Below, in pieces: positions 8,478-16,533 of a DNA stretch of 32,962 nucleotides. The DNA is from Erysipelotrichaceae bacterium. Its GTDB lineage: Bacteria; Bacillota_I; Bacilli_A; Erysipelotrichales; Erysipelotrichaceae. Within the stretch, counting starts at the first letter, position 1, and the number at the start of each line of letters is the position of its first letter. A program made the translations under genes and the position numbers. The notes beneath the pieces were generated by a model, which worked only from the letters and a program-made list of their open reading frames with translations, searched no databases and was not told where the DNA came from. Where the stretch lies: the NCBI GenBank assembly GCA_022767445.1, contig JALENJ010000036.1, positions 1 through 32,962 of the forward strand, given 5' to 3'.

Positions 8478-9368
8478 ATGAATGAGAAACAGTTAAATCG
8501 TATGCACAATGATCCAGGCTTTATCGCAGCACTAGACCAATCAGGAGGATCCACACCAAAAGCACTACTAGCTTATGGATTAGATGAGACTGCATACTCC
8601 AATGATGAAGAAATGTTTAATCGTGTTCATGAGATGCGTACACGTATCATCAAGACACCATCCTTCAACTCTGATGGAATCCTAGCAGCCATCTTATTTG
8701 AGAACACGATGGATAGACAGATTGACGGCAAGTATACTGCAGACTATCTTTGGGAAGAAAAAGGCATTGTTCCATTCCTAAAGATTGACAAAGGTCTAGC
8801 AGAAGAAGAAAACCATGTTAAACTCATGAAGCCAATTCCAAACCTAGCAGAGACAATGACTCACGCTGTCCAAGACCGCCATATCTTCGGCACAAAAGAA
8901 CGCTCTGTCATCTATGATTACGACGAAAAAGGAATCCGTGACGTCATTGCCCAACAGTTTGATATCGCCCTACAAGTATGGGCAGCAGGTGCTGTGGCTA
9001 TCATTGAACCAGAAGTCGATATCCATAACCCACACAAAGCAGAATCCGAAGAATTCATGTTGAAGGTAATTCATGAACATCTTGATAAGCTAGATGCTGA
9101 TGTGAAAGTCATGTTCAAGCTAACGATACCAACTGTTGATAATCTCTACGCAGACTTAATGAAGAATCCACATGTTGTACGTGTTGTCGCTCTATCAGGT
9201 GGATATTCACAAGATGATGCTTGCCAACGTCTATCACATAACCATGGTATGATCGCATCTTTCTCACGTGCATTCGCACAGGATCTTAAATACAAGCAAA
9301 CAGACGAAGAGTTTGACTCAACCGTCAAAGCCGCAATCAAGAAGATCTACGAAGCATCCGTTGCTTAA
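8478..9368 (+). CDS. fda: Class I fructose-bisphosphate aldolase
   Basis: The 296-residue cytoplasmic enzyme cleaves fructose 1,6-bisphosphate to dihydroxyacetone phosphate and glyceraldehyde 3-phosphate through a lysine Schiff base, without a metal. The N-terminal GFIAALDQSGGSTPKAL block, EMRTRIIKTPSF and VMFKLTIPT (which holds the likely Schiff-base lysine) match the staphylococcal-type class I enzyme, and the length is normal. The Shine-Dalgarno TGGAGGTAAA is strong. It is transcribed alone and ends at a bidirectional terminator. A palindromic operator shared with the NrdI-like gene lies in the leader. Confidence 0.93.
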   Translation: MNEKQLNRMHNDPGFIAALDQSGGSTPKALLAYGLDETAYSNDEEMFNRVHEMRTRIIKTPSFNSDGILAAILFENTMDRQIDGKYTADYLWEEKGIVPFLKIDKGLAEEENHVKLMKPIPNLAETMTHAVQDRHIFGTKERSVIYDYDEKGIRDVIAQQFDIALQVWAAGAVAIIEPEVDIHNPHKAESEEFMLKVIHEHLDKLDADVKVMFKLTIPTVDNLYADLMKNPHVVRVVALSGGYSQDDACQRLSHNHGMIASFSRAFAQDLKYKQTDEEFDSTVKAAIKKIYEASVA

Positions 9369-9375
9369 CCTATAT

Positions 9376-9401
9376 AAAAGACCAGTCAAGGCTGGTCTTT
9401 T
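9376..9401. terminator. Bidirectional terminator between fda and msrB
   Basis: A perfect 10-bp stem AAAAGACCAG/CTGGTCTTTT with loop TCAAGG serves the convergent aldolase and msrB genes. Confidence 0.9.
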
Positions 9402-9404
9402 ACT

Positions 9405-9872
9405 TTACTCATCTAACAGATTCATCAAATATCCATATCCCTCTTCCTCCATGGATTCATAAGGGATAAAACGCAACGCTGCACTATTGATACAATAGCG
9501 CAAACCTCCTTTGTCCCTTGGACCATCAGTAAATACATGGCCAAGATGACTATTCGCACAGCGGCTACGCACTTCTGTACGCAACATACCAAACTGCGTA
9601 TCCACCTTTTCATGAATGACATCCGGGATAATCGGTTTACTGAAGGCTGGCCATCCACAACCAGATTCATACTTATCCGTGGATAAAAACAGAGGTTCCC
9701 CACTGACAATATCGACATAGATACCCTTATCCATGCAGGTATCATAGCGATTATCAAACGGTTTCTCCGTCTTTGAAAGTTGCGTAACGGCATACTCCAA
9801 AGGTGTTAACTTCTGTTTTAACTGTTCATCTGTATATGATTCATACTGCTTTTCTAACAATTCCTTATGCAT
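9405..9872 (-). CDS. msrB: Peptide-methionine (R)-S-oxide reductase MsrB
   Basis: The 155-residue enzyme reduces methionine-R-sulfoxide in oxidised proteins. The catalytic cysteine is in [12 protein letters not shown] (Cys127) and the probable resolving cysteine in SGCGWPAF (Cys72). The usual 55-residue spacing is kept. The CxxC pairs that bind zinc in many MsrB proteins are absent (SGEPLF in that place), so this is the zinc-free form. The family's SRHADSHLGH block reads [10 protein letters not shown], an extra cysteine. There is no fused MsrA. It is divergent from pyrR across 56 bases. Confidence 0.93.
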   Translation of the reverse strand: MHKELLEKQYESYTDEQLKQKLTPLEYAVTQLSKTEKPFDNRYDTCMDKGIYVDIVSGEPLFLSTDKYESGCGWPAFSKPIIPDVIHEKVDTQFGMLRTEVRSRCANSHLGHVFTDGPRDKGGLRYCINSAALRFIPYESMEEEGYGYLMNLLDE

Positions 9873-9904
9873 AGTTTCACCTGTTACTTTCTATTAAATT
9901 TGGT

Positions 9905-9910
9905 TATAAT
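9905..9910 (+). promoter_or_regulatory. -10 element of the pyrR promoter
   Basis: TATAAT lies only 18 bases before the start codon, so the leader is about a dozen bases, with the Shine-Dalgarno ACGAGG. There is no room for a PyrR-binding attenuator. The -35 is weak. Confidence 0.5.
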
Positions 9911-9928
9911 GTGAATACGAGGTAATTT

Positions 9929-10468
9929 ATGGAACTCATTACACAACTGATGGATCAAGCACAAATTGGAAGATCACTTGCGCGTATCGCACATGAAATC
10001 ATTGAAAAGGATAGTACATCCTCTCATGTATGTTTGGTTGGTATCAAACGTAGAGGAATCCCTCTAGCTCAAATACTCAGTGACAACATCAAGAAGTTCA
10101 CTGGGGTATCCCTTCCTGTTGGTGAGGTAGATATCTCCCTGTATCGAGATGATTTAACAGAGTTAAGCCAAACACCACAAACAACAGGAATTAACCTACC
10201 TGATAACATCCAAGACTACATTGTCATCCTGGTGGATGATGTCATCTATACAGGACGAACAATACGCGCTGCCATTGACGCCGTCTTCTCCAAAGGAAGA
10301 CCAAAGGCAATACAACTAGCTGTATTAATTGATCGTGGACATCGTGAGTTACCAATACGACCAGACTTTGTCGGTAAGAATGTACCGACATCACGTGATG
10401 AGATGATTGATGTTTCTATCCTTGGTATCGATTCTGAAACCAGTGTTAAATTGTATAAGCTTTCCTAA
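9929..10468 (+). CDS. pyrR: PyrR: pyrimidine operon regulator / uracil phosphoribosyltransferase
   Basis: The 179-residue protein matches PyrR, which binds pyr mRNA in response to UMP and also makes UMP from uracil and PRPP. The PRPP-binding loop VILVDDVIYTGRTIRAA is at about residues 93-110, and the N-terminal LVGIKRRGIPLAQ and C-terminal ELPIRPDFVGKNVPT blocks are typical. The gene stands alone between its own short-leader promoter and a terminator. No pyr biosynthesis gene or attenuator is in the window, so any regulation it exerts acts elsewhere. Confidence 0.93.
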   Translation: MELITQLMDQAQIGRSLARIAHEIIEKDSTSSHVCLVGIKRRGIPLAQILSDNIKKFTGVSLPVGEVDISLYRDDLTELSQTPQTTGINLPDNIQDYIVILVDDVIYTGRTIRAAIDAVFSKGRPKAIQLAVLIDRGHRELPIRPDFVGKNVPTSRDEMIDVSILGIDSETSVKLYKLS

Positions 10469-10495
10469 AAAACATCGGAACATATCCGATGTTTT
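10469..10495. terminator. Bidirectional terminator between pyrR and the NrdI-like gene
   Basis: A perfect 11-bp stem AAAACATCGGA/TCCGATGTTTT with a 5-base loop reaches the stop codons of both convergent genes. Confidence 0.88.
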
Positions 10496-10856
10496 ATAAT
10501 GCGCTAATACCAGCCTTGATTGTTTCGTAATCAGCTTCTGTGCCTTGACCATCAACCTTAGCGATTAGTACACCACCAAACTCCTTGACAACCTTATCAC
10601 CCGCAAAGGCAAACGTCTCCGCATGTCGAGCCATAGAGCCAGTCGCAACAACTCCCTTAAGACCTTCTTTATTGTTGTCTAAGAAACTTTCAACCACACC
10701 AGGTATTTCTCCATAGCCATCTGTATAAGTGAATAGTACATAATCACCATCTACCTTTTCACTTCCATCAACAATCAATAAAGCATCTGTATATCCTAAC
10801 TTCTCTTTGACTAGGATATCTGTGTTTCCCATTCTAGTAGCATAAACAATTTTCAT
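10494..10856 (-). CDS. nrdI: NrdI-like flavodoxin
   Basis: The 120-residue protein has a flavodoxin FMN phosphate loop near the N-terminus (YATRMGNTD). It also has the NrdI-type pattern FTYTDGYGEIPGVVESFL, GVVATGSMA and GQGTEADYE. NrdI donates oxidant to build the dimanganese-tyrosyl cofactor of class Ib ribonucleotide reductase. No nrdE or nrdF is adjacent, so it could instead be a short electron-carrier flavodoxin; the GTEAD ending favours NrdI. The Shine-Dalgarno AAGGAGGAA lies next to a perfect palindrome shared with the aldolase gene, and a second palindrome is directly upstream. Transcription may also enter from the ECF gene 82 bases upstream. Confidence 0.7.
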   Translation of the reverse strand: MKIVYATRMGNTDILVKEKLGYTDALLIVDGSEKVDGDYVLFTYTDGYGEIPGVVESFLDNNKEGLKGVVATGSMARHAETFAFAGDKVVKEFGGVLIAKVDGQGTEADYETIKAGISAL

Positions 10857-10873
10857 GATATATTCCTCCTTAA

Positions 10874-10887
10874 TTAGTTATAACTAA
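10874..10887. promoter_or_regulatory. Palindromic operator before the NrdI-like gene
   Basis: TTAGTTATAACTAA is a perfect 14-bp palindrome, 17 bases before the start and just ahead of the Shine-Dalgarno. On the minus strand the wider site differs from the aldolase operator at only one core base. Its regulator is unknown; the shape recalls DtxR/MntR-type metal-regulator sites. Confidence 0.6.
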
Positions 10888-10904
10888 CTTATGACTATAA
10901 GTTA
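10885..10904. promoter_or_regulatory. Second palindrome overlapping the NrdI-like operator
   Basis: TAACTTATGACTATAAGTTA has perfect 8-bp arms around GACT and shares three bases with the first palindrome. It could be a second operator for the same or another regulator. Confidence 0.45.
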
Positions 10905-10938
10905 TCATTTCTAATCAGGAACTACAAATGAAATGCTT

Positions 10939-11565
10939 CTAAGACTTATCAAGATTTAACTTTGTAAATACAGGTTGTAAAAAGCGCATCAACATTGGTA
11001 GTACAACACCAGCCACCAACATTTCAAGAAGACCATTGCTGGTGAGTACCACAAGAATCACAGCCCCTACCGCTACACCTGTTACCTGTGCATACGTACC
11101 ACCAAAGAAAACCCATATCATACCCATCACCATCAGTGTATGTAGTAAAGTCATACCAATCGCAATGACACTCGTCGCAAGCATCTTATTTTTGGTTAAT
11201 TTCTTAGCATGTCTATATAACAAACCTGATAAGTATCCAAGTAAAATTCTAGGCACAAAGGCAATCACCAAACTCCAGAAGTTTCCATGGATATTCCCTA
11301 GGGAATAAAACGGAGAAAAACAAAAGCTCGTAATGTTTGGCGCAAACGTAGCCTTTAAAAAACTCGTTAAGCCAAACACAAACCCCAGTATAGAACCATG
11401 AACCTCACCCAGTAACATCCCTGCAAAAATAACTGGGATATGCATTGTTGTAATAGAAATAAAACCCAAGTTCAAATATCCAAGCGGCGTAATCGATAAA
11501 ATAATTTCTATCGCAACAAACATACTTAGAATAGTCATCTTCTGGATTCTTGTTTTATTCCCCAT
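10939..11565 (-). CDS. ECF transporter substrate-binding (S) component
   Basis: The 208-residue hydrophobic protein has about five or six membrane segments. It carries the pattern ITTMHIPVIFAGMLLGEVHG followed by GFVFGLTSFLKA, typical of ECF S components of the pantothenate/vitamin group. These proteins bind a vitamin or metal and dock onto a shared EcfAAT energising module, which is not encoded here, as usual for group II systems. The substrate cannot be read from sequence and no riboswitch was recognised upstream. The gene is 51 bases downstream of the DUF349 gene, with a long palindrome between them. Confidence 0.75.
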   Translation of the reverse strand: MGNKTRIQKMTILSMFVAIEIILSITPLGYLNLGFISITTMHIPVIFAGMLLGEVHGSILGFVFGLTSFLKATFAPNITSFCFSPFYSLGNIHGNFWSLVIAFVPRILLGYLSGLLYRHAKKLTKNKMLATSVIAIGMTLLHTLMVMGMIWVFFGGTYAQVTGVAVGAVILVVLTSNGLLEMLVAGVVLPMLMRFLQPVFTKLNLDKS

Positions 11566-11584
11566 AACGATCCTTTCTTACCCA

Positions 11585-11614
11585 TTGAAACCCCACTATA
11601 TAGTGAGGTTTCAA
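11585..11614. repeat. 30-bp inverted repeat between the DUF349 and ECF genes
   Basis: Arms TTGAAACCCCACTAT and ATAGTGAGGTTTCAA pair at 14 of 15 positions with no loop; the one mismatch becomes a G-U pair in minus-strand RNA. It starts 2 bases past the DUF349 stop and lacks a U-run, so it is not a classic terminator. It could be an operator or an RNA-processing hairpin. Confidence 0.6.
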
Positions 11615-11616
11615 AG

Positions 11617-12960
11617 TTATGCGTTTAATTTCTTTTCGATATCTTCGATATCGCTCTTCAACTTCTCAATGAAAGCTTTCTTATCTTCTACTTGACGTTG
11701 AATACTGCGAATTTTTTCAAAGTCACTTGTTTCATATTCCATCTCTTGTAGAGAGTTGATTTCTTCTCTGATGACAGGAAGTTGAGATTTCTTGAATTCA
11801 TAAGTTTGCTTCAGACGAGCTTGACTCTCTTCACGTTTTGCATTCCAGAATACTTCCTTGGCAGAGTTGAATTCATCCCATAGGGCATCATTCTTACTGT
11901 TACCGGAATATCCAGCTGCACGCCATTCCTTATCAAGCTGCTTCATACGATTTGTATTTTCTTGACCATACTCTTTCTTTGAAGAAATAGTCTTAGCTTC
12001 TTCAATGAGTTCCTTCTTTATACGGATACTCTCTTTTTGTTTTTCATCACGCTCTGTAAAGAAAGCATTTCTTTGATCATAGAATCCTTGGCGTGCATCA
12101 TTAAACGCATTCCAAAGTTCATCATCCTTCTCACGACCAGCACTACCAACAGCCTTCCAAGCATCCATTAATGCATTCATCTTCTCAGAAGTTGCACGGA
12201 AATTATCAGTTTGCTTCGCTGTTTCTTTTACTTGGTTGATTAATTCTAACTTCTTAGCTTCATTTTCAGTATGTACCTGTGTGAGGTTATCAAAGTAATT
12301 ACGACGTTTGTCGTTGAACTGATTGCGATATCCCTTGAATTGTTTCCAGAGTTCATCATCCTCAACCCCAGCATTACCAAGCATATCCCATTCATCCTGA
12401 AGGTCTCTAAATGCCTGTTGTGTTTCTTTCCAACTAGAAGAATCTGCGATACTAGCTGCCTTTTCTACAAGCTTCTTCTTTTCTTGTGCATTTTGTTCCT
12501 GATGAGCACTTCTTTCCTTAAACTTTTCTAGTGTCTTGCCAAACCATACAGCGTATTCCGCATCTTTTGGTGTCTTCCAGTCTTCGATTGCGTCATATTG
12601 TTTGCGAATCTCTTCGAACTCTTCTACAGATACGACATTCTCAGCTTGACGGCATAACTCCTGTTTCTTACGAAGATCATTCTCCATATCCTCTAAAGCA
12701 GTTGCCTGGTGAGATGTACCATACTCCACCTCAGTTGAGCCAGCCTTCTGTAGAGAGAACATTCTGTATTCGCCATTTACTTCAATACCGAACCATCTAC
12801 CATGGCCATCGTTTACGCCTTCTTTTGGCAATACTGCATTTCCTTGGTCATCCTTAGCACCGTATAATACTTCTACTACTTTTCCATCAAAGGTTTTATG
12901 TGTCTTATAACTCACCTTTGCAAATTTCTCATCAAATCCTTCTAGTGTCTTCCAATCCAT
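11617..12960 (-). CDS. DUF349 domain coiled-coil protein
   Basis: The 447-residue, highly charged protein has at least three repeats of the DUF349 pattern. In each, a helix ends in W(K/R)..G, followed by DELW..F......F and an NYF or NAFF segment (for example DDELWKQFKGYRNQFNDKR and KDDELWNAFNDARQGFYDQ). The C-terminal 60 residues are coiled coil, and the N-terminal 70 residues form a separate small domain (GRWFGIEVNGEYRMFSL). No signal peptide is seen, so it is probably cytoplasmic. DUF349 has no firmly established function. The gene has its own TATAAT and a strong Shine-Dalgarno (AGGAGGTAAA). Confidence 0.82.
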   Translation of the reverse strand: MDWKTLEGFDEKFAKVSYKTHKTFDGKVVEVLYGAKDDQGNAVLPKEGVNDGHGRWFGIEVNGEYRMFSLQKAGSTEVEYGTSHQATALEDMENDLRKKQELCRQAENVVSVEEFEEIRKQYDAIEDWKTPKDAEYAVWFGKTLEKFKERSAHQEQNAQEKKKLVEKAASIADSSSWKETQQAFRDLQDEWDMLGNAGVEDDELWKQFKGYRNQFNDKRRNYFDNLTQVHTENEAKKLELINQVKETAKQTDNFRATSEKMNALMDAWKAVGSAGREKDDELWNAFNDARQGFYDQRNAFFTERDEKQKESIRIKKELIEEAKTISSKKEYGQENTNRMKQLDKEWRAAGYSGNSKNDALWDEFNSAKEVFWNAKREESQARLKQTYEFKKSQLPVIREEINSLQEMEYETSDFEKIRSIQRQVEDKKAFIEKLKSDIEDIEKKLNA

Positions 12961-13004
12961 GGATTTACCTCCTATGTTATCTAATCTTAAAATCTCTACT
13001 GACT

Positions 13005-13010
13005 ATTATA
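13005..13010 (-). promoter_or_regulatory. -10 element of the DUF349 gene promoter
   Basis: A minus-strand TATAAT preceded by TG lies 45 bases before the start, overlapping the 3' end region of the tetR gene. The -35 is weak. Confidence 0.45.
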
Positions 13011-13021
13011 CATGATAATCA

Positions 13022-13552
13022 CTACGTTTGATGTTCACGTTTTACATGTTCATAAACAATTTTTGCAAGATCCTGTACATCCTCATGCATACCAGTACGC
13101 ATCCACTCTGTATAAATATTAAATAGAGCACCTGAATAATAGTAAAGATGATACTTTCTCATCACATCCTCACCAGCTTGCAATACATACTGATCGATGT
13201 AGTAGTTAATCCCATCCTGTAAGATGGATGATAAGTTTGCTTGGTGTAGACATTCAATAAATCTTTGATAACTGCGGAAATACAAAAATCCAGCCAGTAT
13301 CATTTCATAAGAACGCTGTTGTAGACCCTTAGATTTTTGTACCTGAACAAATTCATCCACAATCATCTTCATATAATCACTGAAGATCTCTCGCTTATTA
13401 CTATAATTGCGATAATAGGTCATACGAGATACACCAGCCATCTGACAGATTTGTGTTACCGTAATCTCATCATATTCTTTTTGTTCCATCAAACGTATCA
13501 GTGCTTCACTGATACATTGACGATTAAATGCGTTTGTTTTTTCTTGTTGCAT
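13022..13552 (-). CDS. TetR/AcrR-family transcriptional regulator
   Basis: The 176-residue protein starts with a TetR DNA-binding domain (about residues 8-55: ISEALIRLM, DEITVTQICQMAGVSRMTYYRN, NKREIFSDYM). Its helical C-terminal domain resembles the DhaS-like group. Its ligand and targets are unknown. Neighbours are the DUF349 gene downstream (61-base gap) and a decayed gene upstream, neither an obvious target. The Shine-Dalgarno is TAGGAGACTT. A minus-strand TAAAAT about 20 bases before the start may be its -10. Confidence 0.85.
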   Translation of the reverse strand: MQQEKTNAFNRQCISEALIRLMEQKEYDEITVTQICQMAGVSRMTYYRNYSNKREIFSDYMKMIVDEFVQVQKSKGLQQRSYEMILAGFLYFRSYQRFIECLHQANLSSILQDGINYYIDQYVLQAGEDVMRKYHLYYYSGALFNIYTEWMRTGMHEDVQDLAKIVYEHVKREHQT

Positions 13553-13597
13553 AAGTCTCCTAGTAGCTATTTTACCACAACTACCTTTGATAGCTGA

Positions 13598-14060
13598 TTA
13601 TCCATTGTCATTTTCATATCCAGCTTCCAAAGTAAAGATACCTGTATTCACTTTGAAATTAACATGAAACTTGTATGCATGGTTTCCTTTTTGACTCTCT
13701 AGTTCCATCAACGATTTACCATGTGAGGTAATCGTTGCTTAATACAACTGTGTTTCCATTTGATTGACATCAAATATCGATACCATCGCATTCTCAATCA
13801 GATACGATATCCATCTTTCATCTCATCAGTGGACATTCCCCATCTAATCTGATGATAATCAACACCCTGCTTAAGTTGGATAATCATATCCATTAGATAA
13901 CATAGACGAAAAGCGTACATGGTTGCCATTTACAATCATCCGGAATGATCCATCTACCTCTATCATCCTTTTCAACCAATGGAATCACACCTGAAGCACA
14001 ATATTGGCTTACTACTCTACTTGTACAATTCCATTTTCTACTCGCTTCTTTCGTGTTCAT
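13598..14060 (-). pseudogene. Decayed helix-turn-helix gene
   Basis: A good start (ATG 14058-14060, Shine-Dalgarno TAGGAGAT, -10 TATAAT at 14083-14088) opens a MerR/excisionase-like HTH beginning MNTKEASRKWNCTSRVVSQY. After about 47 codons (GRWIIPDDCKWQP) the frame breaks. Coding continues in a second frame (QLKQGVDYHQIRWGMSTDEM), then a third (LIENAMVSIFDVNQMETQLY). It then meets an in-frame TAA, continues (ATITSHGKSLMELES) and stops at 13598. Two frameshifts plus an internal stop within about 150 codons mark it as broken. The intact N-terminal piece (63 codons) could still be translated. It fills the 600-base stretch between tetR and the PTS cassette. Confidence 0.65.
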
Positions 14061-14104
14061 AGTAGATCTCCTAATTAGCCACATTATACCATTTCATGCA
14101 TGGT

Positions 14105-14133
14105 AAAAGAAAAGATACCTCATAAGAAGTATC
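14105..14133 (-). terminator. Terminator after the SIS gene
   Basis: On the minus strand GATACTTC-TTAT-GAGGTATC (one G-U pair) is followed by TTTTCTTTT. It lies about 20 bases past the SIS stop codon. Confidence 0.8.
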
Positions 14134-14140
14134 CAATCTT
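14105..14140. repeat. 36-bp direct repeat, copy A (left flank of PTS cassette)
   Basis: This stretch is identical to 19110-19145 except for one base (C at 14134, T at 19139). It includes a minus-strand terminator. The two copies bracket the whole AAT-PTS operon and are 5005 bases apart. Confidence 0.85.
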
Positions 14141-14153
14141 AGTAAATCCAGTT

Positions 14154-14900
14154 TTAAAACTTATAGTGAATGACATCTTTATATTGTTCAAATAGTTGCT
14201 TGTTCTTTTCATCACCACCATCGACATTTGCACTATAGAATACTGGCGGCGTAGAAATCCCGATGTCTACCAAGCGGTTCACTGTTTCTGAGTAAATCGT
14301 ATTCAATAAGATTGATCCTACGACTGTTGAAGTTGGAGCACATTTTTGTGATGTATTCTTGATAGGTACACAGGCATCTCCAATTTCACCATGATTATCG
14401 AGAACTATATCGCAATACTCAAATAAGTTCTTACCATCCGGATGACGAGATGTAACTGATTTGGAATAAGTTAAATTAGTGATTCCAATGACTTTCATTC
14501 CAGCTTTCTTAGCTGATATCGCAATCTCTATTGTTACTGGGTTTCTACCAGATACCGAATGAACAATTAATACATCATTTTCTTTAAATGGATAGTTAGA
14601 AGCAACTAGTGTTCCATAGCCTAAACATCTCTCCATCTTACTAGTGAATGTAATTGGCTCTCTATCAACCATTGTCTCTTTTGCAAAGATTGGTGTAATT
14701 GGCATTAAACCACCAGCTCTATAAAATGACTCTTGTGATAATATGCCTGCATGACTTGCCCCAAAGATATAGATTGATCTTTTATTTGCGATTGTATCTG
14801 TCAGTAACTCAATTGCTTGTTCAATCGATTCATTATCCTTTTCTTCGATCATTTCTATCAGGTGCTTAATTTCATCAATATATCTATATGTCATACTCAT
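14154..14900 (-). CDS. SIS-domain phosphosugar-binding protein (UPF0309 family)
   Basis: The 248-residue protein has the sugar-isomerase (SIS) fold that binds phosphosugars. Visible family motifs are IYIFGASHAG, ESFYRAGGLMPITPI, VHSVSGRNPVTIEIA, TSRHPDGKNLFEYCD, the block APTSTVVGSI and the C-terminal VDGGDEKNKQLF. These match UPF0309 proteins, often called putative phosphosugar isomerases, with no proven substrate here. It is the last gene of the AAT-PTS operon, 39 bases behind IIC, so it probably acts on the imported phosphosugar. Confidence 0.82.
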   Translation of the reverse strand: MSMTYRYIDEIKHLIEMIEEKDNESIEQAIELLTDTIANKRSIYIFGASHAGILSQESFYRAGGLMPITPIFAKETMVDREPITFTSKMERCLGYGTLVASNYPFKENDVLIVHSVSGRNPVTIEIAISAKKAGMKVIGITNLTYSKSVTSRHPDGKNLFEYCDIVLDNHGEIGDACVPIKNTSQKCAPTSTVVGSILLNTIYSETVNRLVDIGISTPPVFYSANVDGGDEKNKQLFEQYKDVIHYKF

Positions 14901-14939
14901 ATACCTCTAATGTACAAATGAAAAGCAGATTCTTTCTCG

Positions 14940-16217
14940 TTATACAAACAATCTAGCAATAATACCTTCAATAATTCCCCACAAGGAGAAATCCTGACCG
15001 CCATAAACTAACATCCACGGTTGAATAGTATGGTTGAAGAAATATGCTCCTAGTCCAACTAGCAGAACCATTACAACACCATTTACAGCTGTACCAATTA
15101 TGCATCCACGTCTTCCGCCATATGCATTAGCTATAATTGCAGCACATCCATTTTCAAAGAAGCATGTAACCACTAAAGGAATCACAATTGTTGGGAAACG
15201 ACCTGCAGTAATAATGATAGTAATTGTCGATGTGATCATCGCTACGATAAATCCAATGATTAGTGAATTAGGACCAAATCCAAAGATGACTGGACAATCT
15301 AATGCAGGAATTGCTCCAGGAACAACCTTCTCAGCAATGCCTTTAAACGCAGGTACGATTTCTGCAATCAACATACGTACACCCTGTAGCATTACAGTCA
15401 TGCCAACACCAAAATAAATTGCATGAGTGAATAGATATGTGAAGAAACCAGTTGTACCACCAGCATATCCCCAAACTTCAGCAGGAACTAGACCTCCGCC
15501 TAAAAGAAGGAAATAGAGAATTATATAGACAAATGCAATTGTGATAGAACCAGTAATCGAAACTTCACGTAAAAATCCTAGTGGTTTTGGTACCTTAATA
15601 TCTTCCATGCTTTTTGATGGATCGCCAACTACTTTTGCAATACCTGCTGATATTAGCGAAAGAGTAGTTGTAGGGTGTCCAATTGTAAAATCATCCTTTC
15701 CAGTAACTTTTTTAACTAATGGATGCATTAAGTTTGGTGCTATTACCATATATAGCGCCGTGAAAATAGCAGCTAATAATATTAATTTACCACCAGTTAA
15801 ACCTGCATCAACACCGGCAGCTATAAATACAAATGGGAACCAATATAACATGTGACCTGTTAAGAATACTGATTTCCACTTAGTAAATCTCGCAACTAGT
15901 AGATTAATACCAAATGCAACAAGCATAACGATACCAATTTGTGTTCCGTATGTTGCTCCAATCTCAACTGTAGCTGGTGGTGTTGCTTGTGCAGGTAATA
16001 ATGCATTAAATGCTTCAGAAATACCACCAATCGAATTACTAATAATTAATCCCGTTCCGGCATTCAATACAAAGAAACCAATTGCTGTCATTAGAGTTCC
16101 GCGAATAATATCAGAAATAGATCTCTTTTGCAAAATCAATCCAATCATCGCTACCAATGCTAAGAAAATAGCTCCTTGTCCAAATATTTCATTAATCACA
16201 AAATTCAAGATACTCAT
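14940..16217 (-). CDS. PTS ascorbate-type (UlaA/SgaT) IIC permease
   Basis: The 425-residue membrane protein has about eleven hydrophobic segments. Its blocks LMTAIGFFVLNAGTGLII, FGINLLVARFTKWK and IAEIVPAFKGIAEKVVPGA are characteristic of the UlaA/SgaT family. It forms the sugar channel of a PTS of the ascorbate-galactitol superfamily. IIB lies 25 bases upstream and the SIS gene 39 bases downstream. The ascorbate pathway enzymes (UlaD, E, F, G) are absent, so ascorbate need not be the substrate. Confidence 0.9.
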   Translation of the reverse strand: MSILNFVINEIFGQGAIFLALVAMIGLILQKRSISDIIRGTLMTAIGFFVLNAGTGLIISNSIGGISEAFNALLPAQATPPATVEIGATYGTQIGIVMLVAFGINLLVARFTKWKSVFLTGHMLYWFPFVFIAAGVDAGLTGGKLILLAAIFTALYMVIAPNLMHPLVKKVTGKDDFTIGHPTTTLSLISAGIAKVVGDPSKSMEDIKVPKPLGFLREVSITGSITIAFVYIILYFLLLGGGLVPAEVWGYAGGTTGFFTYLFTHAIYFGVGMTVMLQGVRMLIAEIVPAFKGIAEKVVPGAIPALDCPVIFGFGPNSLIIGFIVAMITSTITIIITAGRFPTIVIPLVVTCFFENGCAAIIANAYGGRRGCIIGTAVNGVVMVLLVGLGAYFFNHTIQPWMLVYGGQDFSLWGIIEGIIARLFV

Positions 16218-16242
16218 AAACCTTCCCCCTTTCCTATTCTGT

Positions 16243-16533
16243 TTATGAATTCAATGAATTAAAATACGATGTAACGTGCGTCTCAATTTCAGAACTGTCC
16301 ATAAAATTATCAACAATGATAATTGGTACTTCAGCTCTGTCACTAATTCTTTCTGCTAAATCTCTAGAGATAAAAATTACATCACACGGGTTACTCAAAC
16401 AGGTCCCAACATCACCCGTAAATGTTTCGGCTTCCAGACCATTCTTCTTGAGTACATCATCAATCGCCATGCGTAGCATTAATGACGATCCGCACCCAAA
16501 GCCACATACGCACTGAATTTTTGGCACTGACAT
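16243..16533 (-). CDS. PTS ascorbate-type IIB component
   Basis: The 96-residue cytoplasmic protein carries the phosphorylated cysteine in IQCVCGFGCGSSLML, most likely Cys10. It passes phosphate from IIA to the incoming sugar at IIC. Length and fold match SgaB/UlaB. Its start overlaps the IIA stop by one base, which indicates translational coupling. A cysteine-rich loop (Cys8, Cys10, Cys14) is somewhat unusual. Confidence 0.88.
   Translation of the reverse strand: MSVPKIQCVCGFGCGSSLMLRMAIDDVLKKNGLEAETFTGDVGTCLSNPCDVIFISRDLAERISDRAEVPIIIVDNFMDSSEIETHVTSYFNSLNS

Noticed and set aside
9873-9928. PyrR-binding attenuator before pyrR
   Set aside because: The leader is only about a dozen bases and contains no hairpin.
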